A stretch of 64,000 nucleotides of DNA from the NCBI GenBank assembly GCA_011109175.1, contig RDEW01000075.1, forward strand, positions 1-64,000, read 5' to 3'. Position 1 is the first letter of the stretch, and each line of letters begins with the position of its first letter. Below the pieces are notes generated by a model. The model made no database searches and was not told the origin of the DNA. It saw nothing but the letters and a program-made list of their open reading frames with translations. The DNA comes from Dicyema japonicum (taxonomy: Eukaryota > Dicyemida > Rhombozoa > Dicyemidae). Below are positions 35,535 through 46,426 of this stretch, one piece after another. The position numbers and the translations under genes were made by a program.

Positions 35535-36903
35535 TTAATAGTAATAATCACCTTTGGGGTAAATATTTGGCTGCTGATTGATCTCAGAGGACGCAAAATA
35601 ACTTCCTCCACTAACACCCGCATCGCTTGTATTATGGGGAGGCACATATCCCGTATTATAATGTTGTTTATAACCATCAAAATTAGGTCTATACAAATGA
35701 CGATCACGTGGAGGGAGATTTCTAAAAGAGCAGTTTGTGGGTTGTTTGTGGGCAGTTTGTGGGTTGAAAGAAGGATAATAAAGATTCAAATTGGCTCCTG
35801 GAAATACTTGAGGATTCCGAGTTTCGATGGGAAAACCGACACCTGACAGATTCTGCTTAAGGGTGGGCCTTTCAAGTCCCTGTTTATGTAAAAGTCCATC
35901 AACATGACTATACATATGACTCATCTCTGTCATTTTTTGCAAAAAAATTTGGGGGGAGTCTGGAAACATATTTAAATTTAGGGGGATATTATGACACATA
36001 TTTACTGGCTTAGGAACATTTTGATACATATTGACTGATTGAGGGACATTTTGATACATATTGACTGATTGGGGGACATTTTGATGCATATTGACTGATT
36101 GAGGAACATTTTGATGCATATTGACTGATTGAGGAACATTTTGATGCATATTGACTGATTGGGGGAAATTTTGTTTAATATGTGAAGTATGTGGTCTAAA
36201 ACTAGACAAATAAGTGGTACTAAAAGTTATATATAGGGAAACTCGCTAGGATTGTATTTATGTTCGTTTTTCGAAGCCTCGCTGTATTGTAGACTCAAAT
36301 TATAGAAGTTCTGGGCAAGGTCGTTAAAAAGTGAAAGTTGTCTACGATCAAATGTGAGAATAACATGTCAATGGCGGTTATTTCGGTTTCTATCATCTGT
36401 TCCATCACTTGGGTACGTTTCTTGCAGTCTACAAATTCGGGAGTGTTGTGATCTGTAGTAGGATCAGAATTCTCTATCAATTCCACCATTTTATCCATCA
36501 GAGACTTAAACTCAACAAACTGAGAGTACAGGATCAATTTCTACGGTCACTGATTGAGAAACATGCTCAGGAAAATTAAAAGTGACAAAGTTCGAAGGAA
36601 AAAATCCGCTTTCTCCATTTTGGTTGAAGCCTTCGTACCAATATTCGTTGCTATTTGGTTATATAGTGAGTACGAGTCATTTGTGATGGTCATTATGTCA
36701 CCAGTCCTGATTGTAAGTTCGTTCTCTTCGACGGCTTCAAAGTCAAAGAGTGCCATGACTTGCCGCGTTTGTGACTTTGGTTCGGTGGCTACTGGTTTTG
36801 ACTTTTCCTCGAATTCTTGCAGTGAAAGCTTTAAGGCTTTATGAAATTATGCTTATCATGTACCTAATTCTAGATTTTTCTCTTCTTCGTCTAAATTCGA
36901 CAT
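35535..36903 (-). CDS. STAM: STAM-like endosomal sorting adaptor lacking the VHS domain
   Basis: STAM pairs with HRS in ESCRT-0, binding ubiquitinated cargo on endosomes. Six exons join in frame through introns of 28, 23, 25, 23 and 23 bp. In order: a UIM-like helix (EEEKNLELALKLSLQEFEE), an SH3 domain (ALFDFEAVEENELTIRTGD, DSNEYWYEGFNQNGESGFFP, SNFV), a GAT/coiled-coil region (SLMDKMVELIENSDPTTD, QMIETEITAIDIQLSLFND), and a Tyr/Pro/Asn-rich tail. The tail holds about six near-perfect 10-residue repeats (NVPQSVNMHQ). SH3 aromatics (YWY, FPSNFV) are kept. Start ATG (36901-36903) precedes MSNLDEEEKNL directly. The usual N-terminal VHS domain of about 140 residues is absent, and none is visible upstream, where LINE sequence begins. 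Confidence 0.9.
36000..36180 (-). repeat. Coding 30-bp minisatellite in STAM tail
   Basis: Tandem 30-bp units (plus strand ACATTTTGATACATATTGAC and variants) repeat about six times in frame, encoding NVPQSVNMHQ or NVPQSVNMYQ. Units near the centre are almost identical, and those at the edges have drifted. Confidence 0.85.
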
Positions 36904-37029
36904 ACCAAAGACTAATTAGTATTTTGAATAAAATATTTTACAATTAACATTTTATTCTATATAAATAAATATTTTTTATCATAATCGTTATGGACTCCCT
37001 CTTGTTTTGGTCCGCCTACAGATATATTT

Positions 37030-37450
37030 GATTGATCTCTTGAATTGAAGATTTTTTGTGTGTTTCTTCTGTTCCTCCTATCCCCTTTTGGCTTCAGAAA
37101 GCTTGAATTTTTTGCCCGCGTCATGTAGTTCACCATCCCTGATGGGGCCAGATATATTTATAAATTATTTCGTAAAAGGACCATTAGTCACTAACCATCT
37201 AGAGGAGTTCTCCCTGGAGGGCACTTATTCAAGACCTAGCATGCGAAGACTGCTGAGAGCGGCCACAATTAACCGAATTTTTTGATTCTGGCAATGACGG
37301 TGTTTTTCTTGTTAATAGTTTTTTATCTCATCCTAGAGGGACGCTGGCACCTTTGTAAGAACCATTGATATAGATTATCGCCTTGAGGATAGTTAAATTA
37401 CATTTCTTTTTTCTTTCTTGGTGGTCTTAGGGTTTTAAAATAAATAAATA
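37030..37450 (+). pseudogene. LINE 3' end fragment
   Basis: Little protein similarity is left, but the sequence ends with the type-A LINE tail: TTTCTTTCTTGGTGGTCTTA, then GGGTTTTAAAATAAATAAAT. It is a truncated relic lying about 130 bp upstream of STAM, in opposite orientation. Confidence 0.5.
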
Positions 37451-37569
37451 AATTTCAATCTTCTGTCTTTAAGAATCAGGCATTTCTACAGAACTCATTT
37501 GAGTTCTCCGTAATAATCTAATGTCAGTCAGACAACTTTTTAACATCGATTTGACACATTTAGTTCGTT

Positions 37570-39065
37570 AGTTAACGCATATCCGCGTTGCCAGTAAACA
37601 GTGTTTATGCTTTCGCTTGTTCCATGTTTTCGACTATTCTTGCCGTTAGCTTCTCCATATCTTTTGTCGTCTTGCTCGTCTCCTGATATCGTCCCGATCG
37701 TCTGCATCCATCAATCGGCTCCCGATCAAAGCATAATCCTCCTCAAGTGTCCTGGGAAGACAACCTCTTGGACGTCCTCTGAGTGTAGAAATTTCAGTAT
37801 GGCCGAAAAATTCTTCCATGGCGGGATTGCAGGGTGTTTTTTCACTCGTCCGTAGAATATGTTTAAAAAGGCGCCAACGGCCTTCAATTAAGTCCAGACT
37901 TATTGGTCCACGATCAATCAGTCTTTATAATTTATTGTTCGAGATTTTCTTCGGCCAAAAATATCCAAGGAGTTTTCTTAATTGGCCTCTGTGAAATGAA
38001 TCGAATTGTTCCATATCTTTCTTTGATGTTTCCCAAGTATCTGAGTTGTATGTGAAGACAGGTAGAACAAATCCATTATATAAGCGTAATTGCATTTTAG
38101 TAGGAATTTGATTCTTTCTCGTCAAAATAGATTATAATTTTTTAAGTTCTATTGAGGATAATATCTTTAGTCGTGTGATATCTTCTGACTTGCCAGGTAA
38201 AAATCCTAGTTTGTGGGTGTTCCTCCACTTCTCAACGCGGGTTGGCGTTCTTTCAATAGTGGTTATATCAGTTTTGTATTCATTGACTTTTAGGGACCGT
38301 TTTCTCTTTCTCCATAATAACGTGTATAAATCTCCGATCTTTCGCGACAAAATCGAAATCATCTGCGTAAATGAGTTCCATAAGACATCCAATTTGTTCT
38401 CTTAGATCTCTCAAAGTTGTCTCCAGGTCGATGATAAATAATACAGATGATAGCATGTCCCCTTGTGTGGTTCCAACATTTGTAGAAAATTGACTAGACT
38501 TTTTAGAGCCAACTTTGACAACTATTTTAGTTTCAGATAATAGCATATGTATCATGAGCAGACTATCTTCATCGATAACGACTTTCAACACGATAAGTAA
38601 TTGATGCTGTCAAAAGCCTTGCTCATGTCGATTCCCAGGATATGAAAAAATCTTTTGTACTTCTGACATATTGCAGTGATCCAGCGATGGCTCTAGACAA
38701 TATCAGCCGTGGATCTTCCAGGCTTGAAGCCACTCTGACCGCAAGAGAGATATCAATCGACCGATATTGATATACGGCCTCGAACAATAGTCGATAGAAT
38801 TTTCCTTATAGTGGTGACTAGCACAATAGGTCTTAAGCTTCAGAAGAGTCCTCTTCGTTTGCCCGGTTTATGAACGGGTATTAATATTCCGTACCCGATT
38901 GGAAGCGGGCAGTGTAACGCAATAGCCTTGTTCAGTATTTGTGCGAAAAAGATCGCTAGACTATTGGGAGCGTATTTGAGTAATTCCCCTGGGACTCCGT
39001 CACATCCTGCAGCTCTGTTGTTGTTCATGAGTTGGAATGTTTCTATTACCCTCGAATATTTATTT
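37570..39065 (-). pseudogene. Non-LTR reverse transcriptase, YADDFDF lineage
   Basis: Minus strand, in order with frame changes: GCDGVPGELLKYAPNSLAIF, YGILIPVHKPGKRRG, TTQGDMLSSVLFIIDLE, LIYADDFDFVAKDRRF (catalytic box), EKWRNTHKLGFLPGKSEDI, NGFVLPVFTYNSDTWETSKK, FDSFHRGQLRKLLGYFWPKK, then a C-terminal piece LFKHILRTSEKTPCNPAMEE. Fingers, palm and thumb are all present but broken by several shifts. A sister copy lies on the plus strand at 41.18-42.49 kb. Confidence 0.75.
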
Positions 39066-39788
39066 TGTGCTAGGGAAAAAATTAATAAAAAAGCTTTGAA
39101 ATTATTCGTGGATTCTTGAAGAATTTATAAATTTTGCATACTAAAGTATAGACAGGCTTTGTCTATTCATGTTCAGGGAACCTAAGTAACTTGCATGATT
39201 AGCCTTGTGTAGAAAATGGCGTTGGGGGTGACCATCTCCTTCAAACTATATAATTCGGGACAGGCCTGTTATCACTGATGAATATGTTGGATATGACATT
39301 AGAAAAATTGATTGGAATCATTTCAATAAGTACATCGAAAACTTTAGGGCAATGAAGATTTCATAACCAGGAGATATTGATAATTTGGATGAAACTATTG
39401 GAATTGCATTATTAATGTATTAGAACATGACTTTGTGTCTACACGTGCCGTACGAACATTCGAAAAGAACAAGATACTGGAGTGCAGACTTCCTGTGATT
39501 AGCGCTTCATAATTGTTTCTTCAGAGGGCCGTCAGAATAGAACTTTCTCGTTTACGATGTGGCATCATTCTTCTCTGGTTAAGAGAGTAGTTCAGAATCT
39601 CTTTATGGGTCACCAGGGCTTAATGTGAATGTGATGGATCTCCGGGAGCTTCTTTTCTTAGTGACACGATCGCCAGTTTCTCATATGTTAGCGGAAATTG
39701 GTTTAATAATTTAATTTAAATATCGATAATGTCGGCGAGGTCCACTTTGAATGATTGGTTGTGTTAATTTAATTACATTATTGATTGT

Positions 39789-39842
39789 ATTTTACTTTAT
39801 CTGAATATTTAAATATGGAAAAAAGGAAAGTTCTTTCATAAT
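39789..39842 (+). repeat. Left 54-bp direct repeat flanking an RLE element fragment
   Basis: ATTTTACTTTATCTGAATAT and the next 34 bp recur at 41020-41072 with one inserted and one deleted base. The two copies bracket the RLE fragment at 39.86-40.90 kb. Confidence 0.7.
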
Positions 39843-39859
39843 CTCTCCGGATTTTTTCA

Positions 39860-40900
39860 TGATTTGAAACTCAGAAGTACTGTTTGCAGTAGAAGTGCCG
39901 CAATTCCTCAAACCGAAATTTCAGAGAAAACACATTTGGCATTAATTGAAGAATTTCTAAGGCACAAGTATTTTGTTTGCGACACTTTTGAGTTGGATAT
40001 AAAATTGATATCGAACATGCAAAAAGAAGGTTTAATGAATCAAATAAAATTGAAGAGTCTTCATTCCGTTATTTATAAAAAATTGTTGGAGGATTATGTG
40101 AATATAGAGCATTCCTCTCATTGGCTTCTAAAAGGGAATAACTCCCCAAGGTCGGAAGCCTTATTCTGCCTTATTCAAGATAGGAATCTGTTCTTTGGAG
40201 AACAAAATGCAATGTGCACTTATTGTAAAAAGTAGAAGAAGACCGTGGACAAGGTGTGAAAAGATGTTGCATGGGGATTATGTAAGAAGACATAACGAAG
40301 TCGTGAGGTGTCTACATTTCCACTTTTGCAGAGAGTTTGGTCTCAAAAACGAAAAGAAACTGAAGACTCATTCAGTGCAATCCATTGTAATGAATGACTC
40401 AGTTGAAATCAGAGTTGACACCTTTATCAAAACGGACATAATTATTGAGCATAACAAGCCAGACTTGTTCGTTCTTGATAAAAGGGGAAACAAAATTATC
40501 TTGGTCGAAGTGGGAATAACATCTTCCCAAATCTACAGCAGGTGGAATGCGAATAGCTCAGGTAACATGACCTTTTTTCCAAAGAGTTGAAGTTGATACA
40601 CCACGCAGAGGTCAAGATTGTCCCGAATGTACTCACTTGGAATGCCCTAGTGACTTCACATTCGTGGAAGTATGCCAGATCTTTGAATATAAATGAAAGA
40701 ACGTATGCATATGTTCAATCGCTGGTACTCAAGAAGATTTTGAAGAGTATGATTGTATCATATAAGAACAAAGTCGACGTTTCGTGGCGTTATGATAAAC
40801 TTAGCGAAGAGATAAAAGATAACTACTCTCGGTCTGATTATGAAGAAATTCAAGAGAAGAGTGTTAGCGAAGTGGTGTCAATATATATTGAGGAATAGGA
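39860..40900 (+). pseudogene. RLE-type non-LTR retrotransposon C-terminus, divergent copy
   Basis: The plus strand gives IKLKSLHSVIYKKLLEDYVN, NNSPRSEALFCLIQDRNLFF, a zinc-knuckle start (AMCTYCKK), then after a frame change RRHNEVVRCLHFHFC and the endonuclease core EHNKPDLFVLDKRGNKIILV with EVGI. A last frame continues to 40898. It matches 0.5-1.4 kb of the left-edge element in order, at perhaps half identity. Two frame changes break it. It is flanked by 53-54 bp direct repeats. Confidence 0.75.
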
Positions 40901-41019
40901 AAAGGACTGTGACAATTGGGTTTACTCCCATAGTTGCTCGAAGAGGAAAAGAATTGGATAGAGAACATTTTAAATAGAATTAACCTTTTAAGATAGTAAA
41001 ATAATGAGTTGTTAGATTT

Positions 41020-41072
41020 ATTTTACTTTAATCTGAATATTTAAATATGAAAAAAGGAAAGTTCTTTCATAA
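41020..41072 (+). repeat. Right 53-bp direct repeat flanking an RLE element fragment
   Basis: Partner of 39789-39842. The similarity fades into a TATGAAA..ACTCAG-like block on both sides. Confidence 0.7.
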
Positions 41073-41179
41073 TATGAAATACTCAGCCCAAAAAACGACT
41101 AAATCTCAATGAACACTTGGAACCGTTCGAATGAATTCCCAGAGATCTTAATCAAAGCATCACGCATTAGGAAGTCGTT

Positions 41180-42490
41180 TTAGCCTTGAGTAAGCTCCAG
41201 AATGGCACCTTGATCCCAATTCATAAACCTGAAAAGGAAAGAGGAAATCTAAACAGTTTACGCCCGATTACACTAATGAATACGATAAAGAAAATACTCT
41301 TCCTTGTTGTACTGGATCGTATTTCAGACCTTGTAAATGAGTTCCTGAACCGAAGTCAAAGTGGATTCAGATCTGGAAGGTCGACGGCAGATGTTGTATG
41401 GAGCCACAGGTGGATGTGTGCAATGTGGCAGAAACAAAAAGAAGAAATCTCAATTCTTGGAATTGACTTATCCCGTGCCTTCAACACTATCAACCGCAAA
41501 AAGCTAATGCACGTACTGGAAAGTATTCTAGACGAGGATGCATCACGTATGATCAGATTTTTACTCTCCAACACATCGATTAGTGCGCGTGGGAAATTAC
41601 AACTCAATAAAATTTAAAACCGACACCGGCGCACCATAGGGAGACTCCTATACATAATATACCTGGAGGCAACTCTAAGACCTCTCCGGGAAAAGAACTG
41701 TTTCACTAACGTGATGGAAGTATCTACGCCAATGATATTGATTTCGTCTGCCTGGATAGGGATACGCTGGAAACTATACTAAAAGTGATACCTCAAGGTT
41801 TGGAGGACTGGGCTCTGGTAGTAAACCCAGACAAAACGGAAAAAACTAGCATATCTCGTTGTACGACGAGAAACGAGGAAAAGTGGAGAACATGCAAGAA
41901 AGTTGGATCTCTCCTCGGGGACTCGGAGGACGTTATTCACAGGAAAGTTCTGGCGGTTGCTTCTATCAAAAAATTGTTGGCGATCTGGATTCGGCGAAAG
42001 TACATAGGCACTCGCCTTCGATATCGGTTGTTCAACTCTTTTATCAAACCAGTTCTACTTTATAACGCGGGGACCTGGGGTCTAACTGCCAAAGAACTGG
42101 AAAACCTCAACTCTTTCCACAAAAAACAACTGCGACTTCTTATGGGATTCTACTGGCCAAAACGGATAACCAACGACGAGCTATATACTCATACTTAAAC
42201 AACATAGATTGGGAATAAAGTTACTTCTGCGTAATGGTAGCTCTTTGGACATATCCTAAGAGCTTAGGAAATGGCACCGGCCAATCAGTCCACGGAATCA
42301 CATTTCTTTGTATTAAACAAAACAACGTATCGAGGTCGACAAAAAACTCACTTGCATAAAAAGACAACTGAAACAGGAAAGGATCTGGATGATCTGAGGG
42401 CGGATGCGAGAAACAGAGGAGGATGGAAACGACAAACAGGGCGTATCAAGAGATGCATGGCAAAATTGGAATCTCAAATTAGTTAACTTT
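41180..42490 (+). pseudogene. Non-LTR reverse transcriptase, YADDFDF lineage, second copy
   Basis: The plus strand reads GTLIPIHKPEKERGNLNSLR, PITLMNTIKKILFLVVLDRI, SQSGFRSGRSTADVVW, ILGIDLSRAFNTINRKKLMH, then a broken palm near 41.72 kb where the catalytic box is degraded (ANDIDFVCLDRD in a shifted frame). The thumb follows: LVVNPDKTEKTS, EEKWRTCKKVGSLLGDSED, NAGTWGLTAKELENLNSFHK, MGFYWPKRITNDELY. The C-terminal tail is at 42271-42486 (APANQSTESHF). Frame changes near 41.62 and 42.2 kb inactivate it. Confidence 0.75.
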
Positions 42491-42699
42491 TTTGGTTCCG
42501 CGAACATTGCTAATAATAATACTCAGCCCAGAGCTGTCGAGACCATCAATCGACCCTCTGTGGTTATGACAAGGACAACCAATTTTAAGGACTTCGTGAG
42601 GAAGTCGGATAGCATATTCGCTCGATGTTAAAACTCACCCATAAAACCTGCTTACAGAGATTGCGTAAGTAAGGTCGATAGTAAGAAAGACTGGAATCA

Positions 42700-42885
42700 C
42701 TTGATAACCTTCTCGCAGAATCCCTTCCAGTCGAGTGGCAAATGATCCCCTTTCGTAGCATCTTGGAACTGGGCGCCACCTGAGACAGGTAGATCACATG
42801 ACATCACTCTAGTAGAAAAAGGGAGAATAGGAACAGACGAAACAAATAAATCTTCATCAAGTAGCCACATGGCACCACGATAACG
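42700..42885 (-). repeat. SINE-like repeat, family 2, partial
   Basis: Contains GGCGCCACCTGAGA, ATCACATGACATCACTCTAG and GTAGCCACATGGCACCAC, matching the long copies at 11.8 and 46.0 kb. The 3' tail is missing. Confidence 0.6.
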
Positions 42886-43049
42886 TTGGCAGCACGCGGT
42901 TTACTTGCCGTCAATAAAATTGGTTGCATGATAGCGAAATAATGTAACTAAAATGTCGAAAATTATAGACCAATTAGCCTTCCTTATCTGTTCTATCTCG
43001 AAATTTTTTGTTATTATTGAATTTTTATTTATACAAAATAAACAAAAAG

Positions 43050-43290
43050 GTCATACAGCGGCCGCTCTTCCTGCGTGCCTATTCCCTCTTAGGATGGCAA
43101 GCAAGATTCGCCCAAATAACCAGTATCGCTCACGGGGATCTCCTATTCGTGTAGAAATCCGATTTCATAGACAACTCAAGATTTCCAGCGTCGCAAGCGC
43201 AAGGAAACCAGACGTTTCAATTGCGATCGGAACAAACAAAAAATTCTCGGTTAGGATTTCGTACTTAGCTCTTTTTACCCTCTCGGCCTT
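43050..43290 (-). pseudogene. C-terminal fragment of WYLDD-type RT
   Basis: The minus strand reads YEILTENFLFVPIAIETSGF, then LATLEILSCL and, shifted, TRIGDPRERYWLFGRILLAI and LRGNRHAG. This is the conserved PIAxETSG..GDPRE..RI..AI.RGN end of that RT lineage. It is richer in GC than its surroundings. Relic. Confidence 0.5.
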
Positions 43291-43792
43291 CTCAGCTGAA
43301 GAACAGGCTCCAGGGGAACTCTGATGTAGGCTTGCAGCCTTTTCAACATCGATAATTATGGAAAGACTGCTTTTAATCGATTATCAAGTGTTATTGAAGA
43401 GATCAACTTTTTTCTGAATATCGTTGGGAATTTTCTCAGAATTGAAGCACTTGAGATTGTTTTAAATAATGAAAAAGGCGATTAAAATTCATACACCAAA
43501 ATGATACATTACGGTAGCATGTCAGGATAAATACAAAGCTTTTGATTTCGTAAGCCACCGTAGACTTGATGATACGTTATCAAACAAACAGTGAGCATCA
43601 GTATAACTAAAAGTTTTATAACCGGAAGGGATTCGTTCATACGGTTGGAAGCCGTATATATGATTACTGTTAATAACTCTTGTAACCTTACCCCTTATAA
43701 TATACGTGATAAGGTTATTAATCAATTTTTACTTAAAATTGTGCAACAATTACGCTAAATAGTATTTATTGGGAAACGACGTCATTATTAAC

Positions 43793-44050
43793 ATGGAGAT
43801 TAATTTTTGTGATATGTCCGAAAATGTTAAGAATTTTACAATAGTAAAAATCTGCTCAGGGATATGGCAATTAAAATATGACAACGATGCTTGCAAATTT
43901 ATTGTGGATCAGCTCACAGCACAGTTTAAAGGTAAGTGGATTTGCGTTCTTGGGCGTCCGTTTCTTTCAACACACAGCTATATTTCTGGTTACAGAATGC
44001 ACTGCAATATTCTTACTTTCACCATGATTGTCTATAGAACTGAATTTTAG
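43793..44050 (+). CDS. Dynein light chain, LC8/DYNLL-like, divergent
   Basis: A single uninterrupted 85-codon frame, close to the 89 residues of LC8. LC8 dimers hold intermediate chains in cytoplasmic and axonemal dynein and bind many other partners. Family landmarks are kept: DMSENVKNF near the start, an amphipathic region (NDACKFIVDQLTAQFKGKW), the ICVLGRPF core strand and STHSY near the dimer and binding groove. Residues after THS differ from canonical LC8. The family is usually highly conserved, so this is a divergent axonemal-type paralogue or a fast-evolving one. Start chosen at the first ATG; a longer frame upstream lacks an ATG. No intron is seen. Confidence 0.75.
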   Translation: MEINFCDMSENVKNFTIVKICSGIWQLKYDNDACKFIVDQLTAQFKGKWICVLGRPFLSTHSYISGYRMHCNILTFTMIVYRTEF

Positions 44051-44158
44051 CATTTTATTAACATTTGTTAATTTTCTGTTTTTAATTATTCTTTTACTCA
44101 AATAATGATATCTTTTTAACCCAAGAATTACCGACAAATTATGAGAGAATACATGGCC

Positions 44159-44371
44159 TCAGGTAATTTGGGCCTTCTTAAGCAGCCATCTCACATTTGC
44201 TCGATGTTTGTTCCGAGATCCAACAAACTTCCTGTATGCGCGTGTTACTTTTGAAAACTTTGGAGGTGTCAATTGGGCTCCCGTTTTCCTAAAAAGTGCC
44301 TCGAGAATAGTTGGCCTTAACAGAGAGGTGGGGAAAATAATGATGGTAATTGACGAATCTAATTGATGCAT
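44159..44371 (-). pseudogene. LINE C-terminal fragment
   Basis: The minus strand reads SLLRPTILEALFRKT, SKVTRAYRKFVGSRNKH and WLLKKAQIT-stop, the same kind of ending (..IT-stop followed by a LINE tail, here TTCTTGGGTTAAAAAG) as other LINE copies in the window. Truncated. Confidence 0.5.
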
Positions 44372-44689
44372 CTGACAACAGGTATTCTTAACTATTAATT
44401 GGGATGGATGACCAGCCTTGCATCAGGGAACTTTCTACAATCGAGAAGTGATCAATGGTCAGCACGTTGATCTTAACATAGTTAAGCTGGTCATCATCTT
44501 CGACCGAGAATTTTATGGTATTAAGATAACGTCATAAAGTTTCATTATGACTTTTATTTAGTTTCGGAAGGTCTTTTGAAGTTGCAAGAGTGAAGAAAAT
44601 TAATAAAGATTTTAAATTTTTTAATGAGGTGGGGGCAGTTAATTGCTCTTTTTGATCCTTTTCGGATTGGATGACACTTTTCAAATACA

Positions 44690-44775
44690 AATTTTATTAG
44701 GATGATTTTTTTATTTAAGAAACTCCTAGATCACAAAAAAGGAATCAAAGCCAACTAATTAAGGAAACCCAGATT
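44690..44775 (-). repeat. LINE 3' tail fragment
   Basis: Minus strand: CCTTAATTAGTTGGCTTTG, TTTTTTGTGATCTAGGAG, TTAAATAAAA. It matches the shared retroelement tail at low identity. Confidence 0.45.
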
Positions 44776-45049
44776 CAGTACGTTTTCAGAATCTCCTCGA
44801 ATAGTCACCAGTGATACCACCGTATTTCGTGAATGTCAGCTTAAACTTCTGCAGAAGAACTCAACCAGGGGGCCTTTCTTCATAAATGATCTGGATTCCT
44901 CAGCATGGATAACTTTTCCGCCGAGTGGGTTTCTTAATTCTTTGCAGAAACGCAGGAAACCTCGGGCATTGTTTTTGGTCAACTCATCTGATTAGGATGA
45001 TCCCTGGCTTCATTTAATCAACTAAAACCAGGCATAATTATTTCTTTAT

Positions 45050-45895
45050 TTTTTATTTATTTAACTCCAAGACCACCAAGAAAAAGTAGGTCAAAACTAT
45101 CTAATTAGGTGATACCAGCCTCCAACCAAATCCGAACTCTCTTCGCCTTGTTTTCTGATGGCCCAACCGCATTCCGGAAGCGCCTTCTCTTTCTTCTACA
45201 TAGGAAGTCAATCGGCGTGCATTTTTTTTATAACCGACCGAAATTCCTCTGCATGGGCCATCTTTTTCTAGAATAGGTTTCCAAGTTTTTTGCAAAAACG
45301 TAGGAAACCCTGGCCATTCTTCAACGTCGCCTCATCAGAAACGAGGCCGCAAATGGAGATGTCAGTGTGGTGCATAATTTTCCGCCTGAGAGAGTTCAAA
45401 CGATCAATTCTCGAAAAAGGAATGGCAAATCTCCAGGCGGAGCAGGCATATTCAATAGTAGGAACAATGCCTTGTTGGTAGACCTTCTTTATGATCGCTT
45501 TTAAAATGTTCCATTTCCGAAGACCCTAGGCAAGCACCTCCTCCACGTGACTCGAGAACGTCATCAGAGAGTTGAAAATAACCCAAGGATCTTCTGGGTC
45601 CGCGTAGAAGGGATAGAAGTATCTCTAAAAAACAGTTCGAGTCCAGCTTTAAATCTTCTATCGGTAATGAAAATGGTGAACTGGGATTTAGATGCTGACA
45701 CACATAACATATTTGCTGATAGCCAGTCACACACCCGGTTTGAATGTGACTGAACAATTGCTACAGCCACGGAAGGAGATTTATCTCTTGCAGCGATAAT
45801 TTGGTCGTCCGCATAGGATAAAAACATAGTGTCCTGCTCATTGGTAGTAAGTAGGTCATGTAAAAATAAGTTGAAAAGGAGAAGAGATAAAGGGA
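45050..45895 (-). pseudogene. Jockey-like LINE RT palm to 3' end
   Basis: The minus strand reads FLSYADDQIIAARDKSPSVA, SNRVCDWLSANMLCVSASKS, QFTIFITDRRFKAGLELFFR, then shifts: KIL-G, IFNSLMTFSSHVEEVLAQGL, RKWNILKAIIKKVYQQGIVP, TIEYACSAWRFAIPFSRIDR, LNSLRRKIMHHTDISICGLV. It ends near a GIT-type stop with the tail TCACCTAATTAGATAG, CTTGGTGGTCTTGGAG, TTAAATAAATAAA. Better preserved than the 28.1 kb copy but still frame-broken. Confidence 0.75.
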
Positions 45896-46215
45896 AGCCT
45901 TATTTATTAACCCCGGATATACCGAGAAAGAAGTTAAAGTAAACAACTAATTAAGTGTATCCAGTTTTCACTTCTACAGAAACAGAGTCAACCTGTAATC
46001 AACATAAAGGGTAAAAGACGTCCATACTTGCAGTTGTGGAAACCCCTCCAATGGAGTGGGAGAGAGCAAATGATCTTTTTTCGTGCCGGCCTGGCACTGG
46101 GCGCCACCTAGATAGATGGATCACATGATGCCACTCTAATAGGAAGAGAGAGGAGGAACAGATAAACAAACAGAAACTTCAACCAATTAGCCACGAAGCA
46201 CCACATAACAATAGC
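45895..46215 (-). repeat. SINE-like repeat, family 2, long copy
   Basis: Read on the minus strand: head TGGCTAATTGGTTGAAG, CATCATGTGATCCATC, GGCACGAAAAAAGATCATTT, CTCCATTGGAGGGGTTTCC, then tail CTTAATTAGTTGTTTACTTT, TTTCTCGGTATATCCGGGG, TTAATAAATAAGG. It abuts the LINE on its left. Confidence 0.7.
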
Positions 46216-46426
46216 GGGCCCCATTGGGGAGTAGTCTTATTTCTTTATCAATAAATTTATGAAACAATTTAAAAGTTATCACAAAATAAAAATATAAAAA
46301 ATATTCGAAAATCCACGATGAACATACTCTATAGTAGATATGCGGTGATATTATCGTCTAGTATGCTATGCACATCTGGTTTGGTGCTTTTAAAGTAACA
46401 CAAGTCATTATTTTATTAGAGATTAC

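Noticed and set aside
36000-36180. CRISPR-like array from regularly spaced repeats.
   Set aside because: The 30-bp units are directly tandem without spacers, in frame inside STAM, and the genome is eukaryotic.
43560-43720. Possible structured RNA or hairpin around GTAACCTTACC..GATAAGGTTATTA.
   Set aside because: Pairing is short and interrupted, and no known RNA family is recalled; too weak to call.
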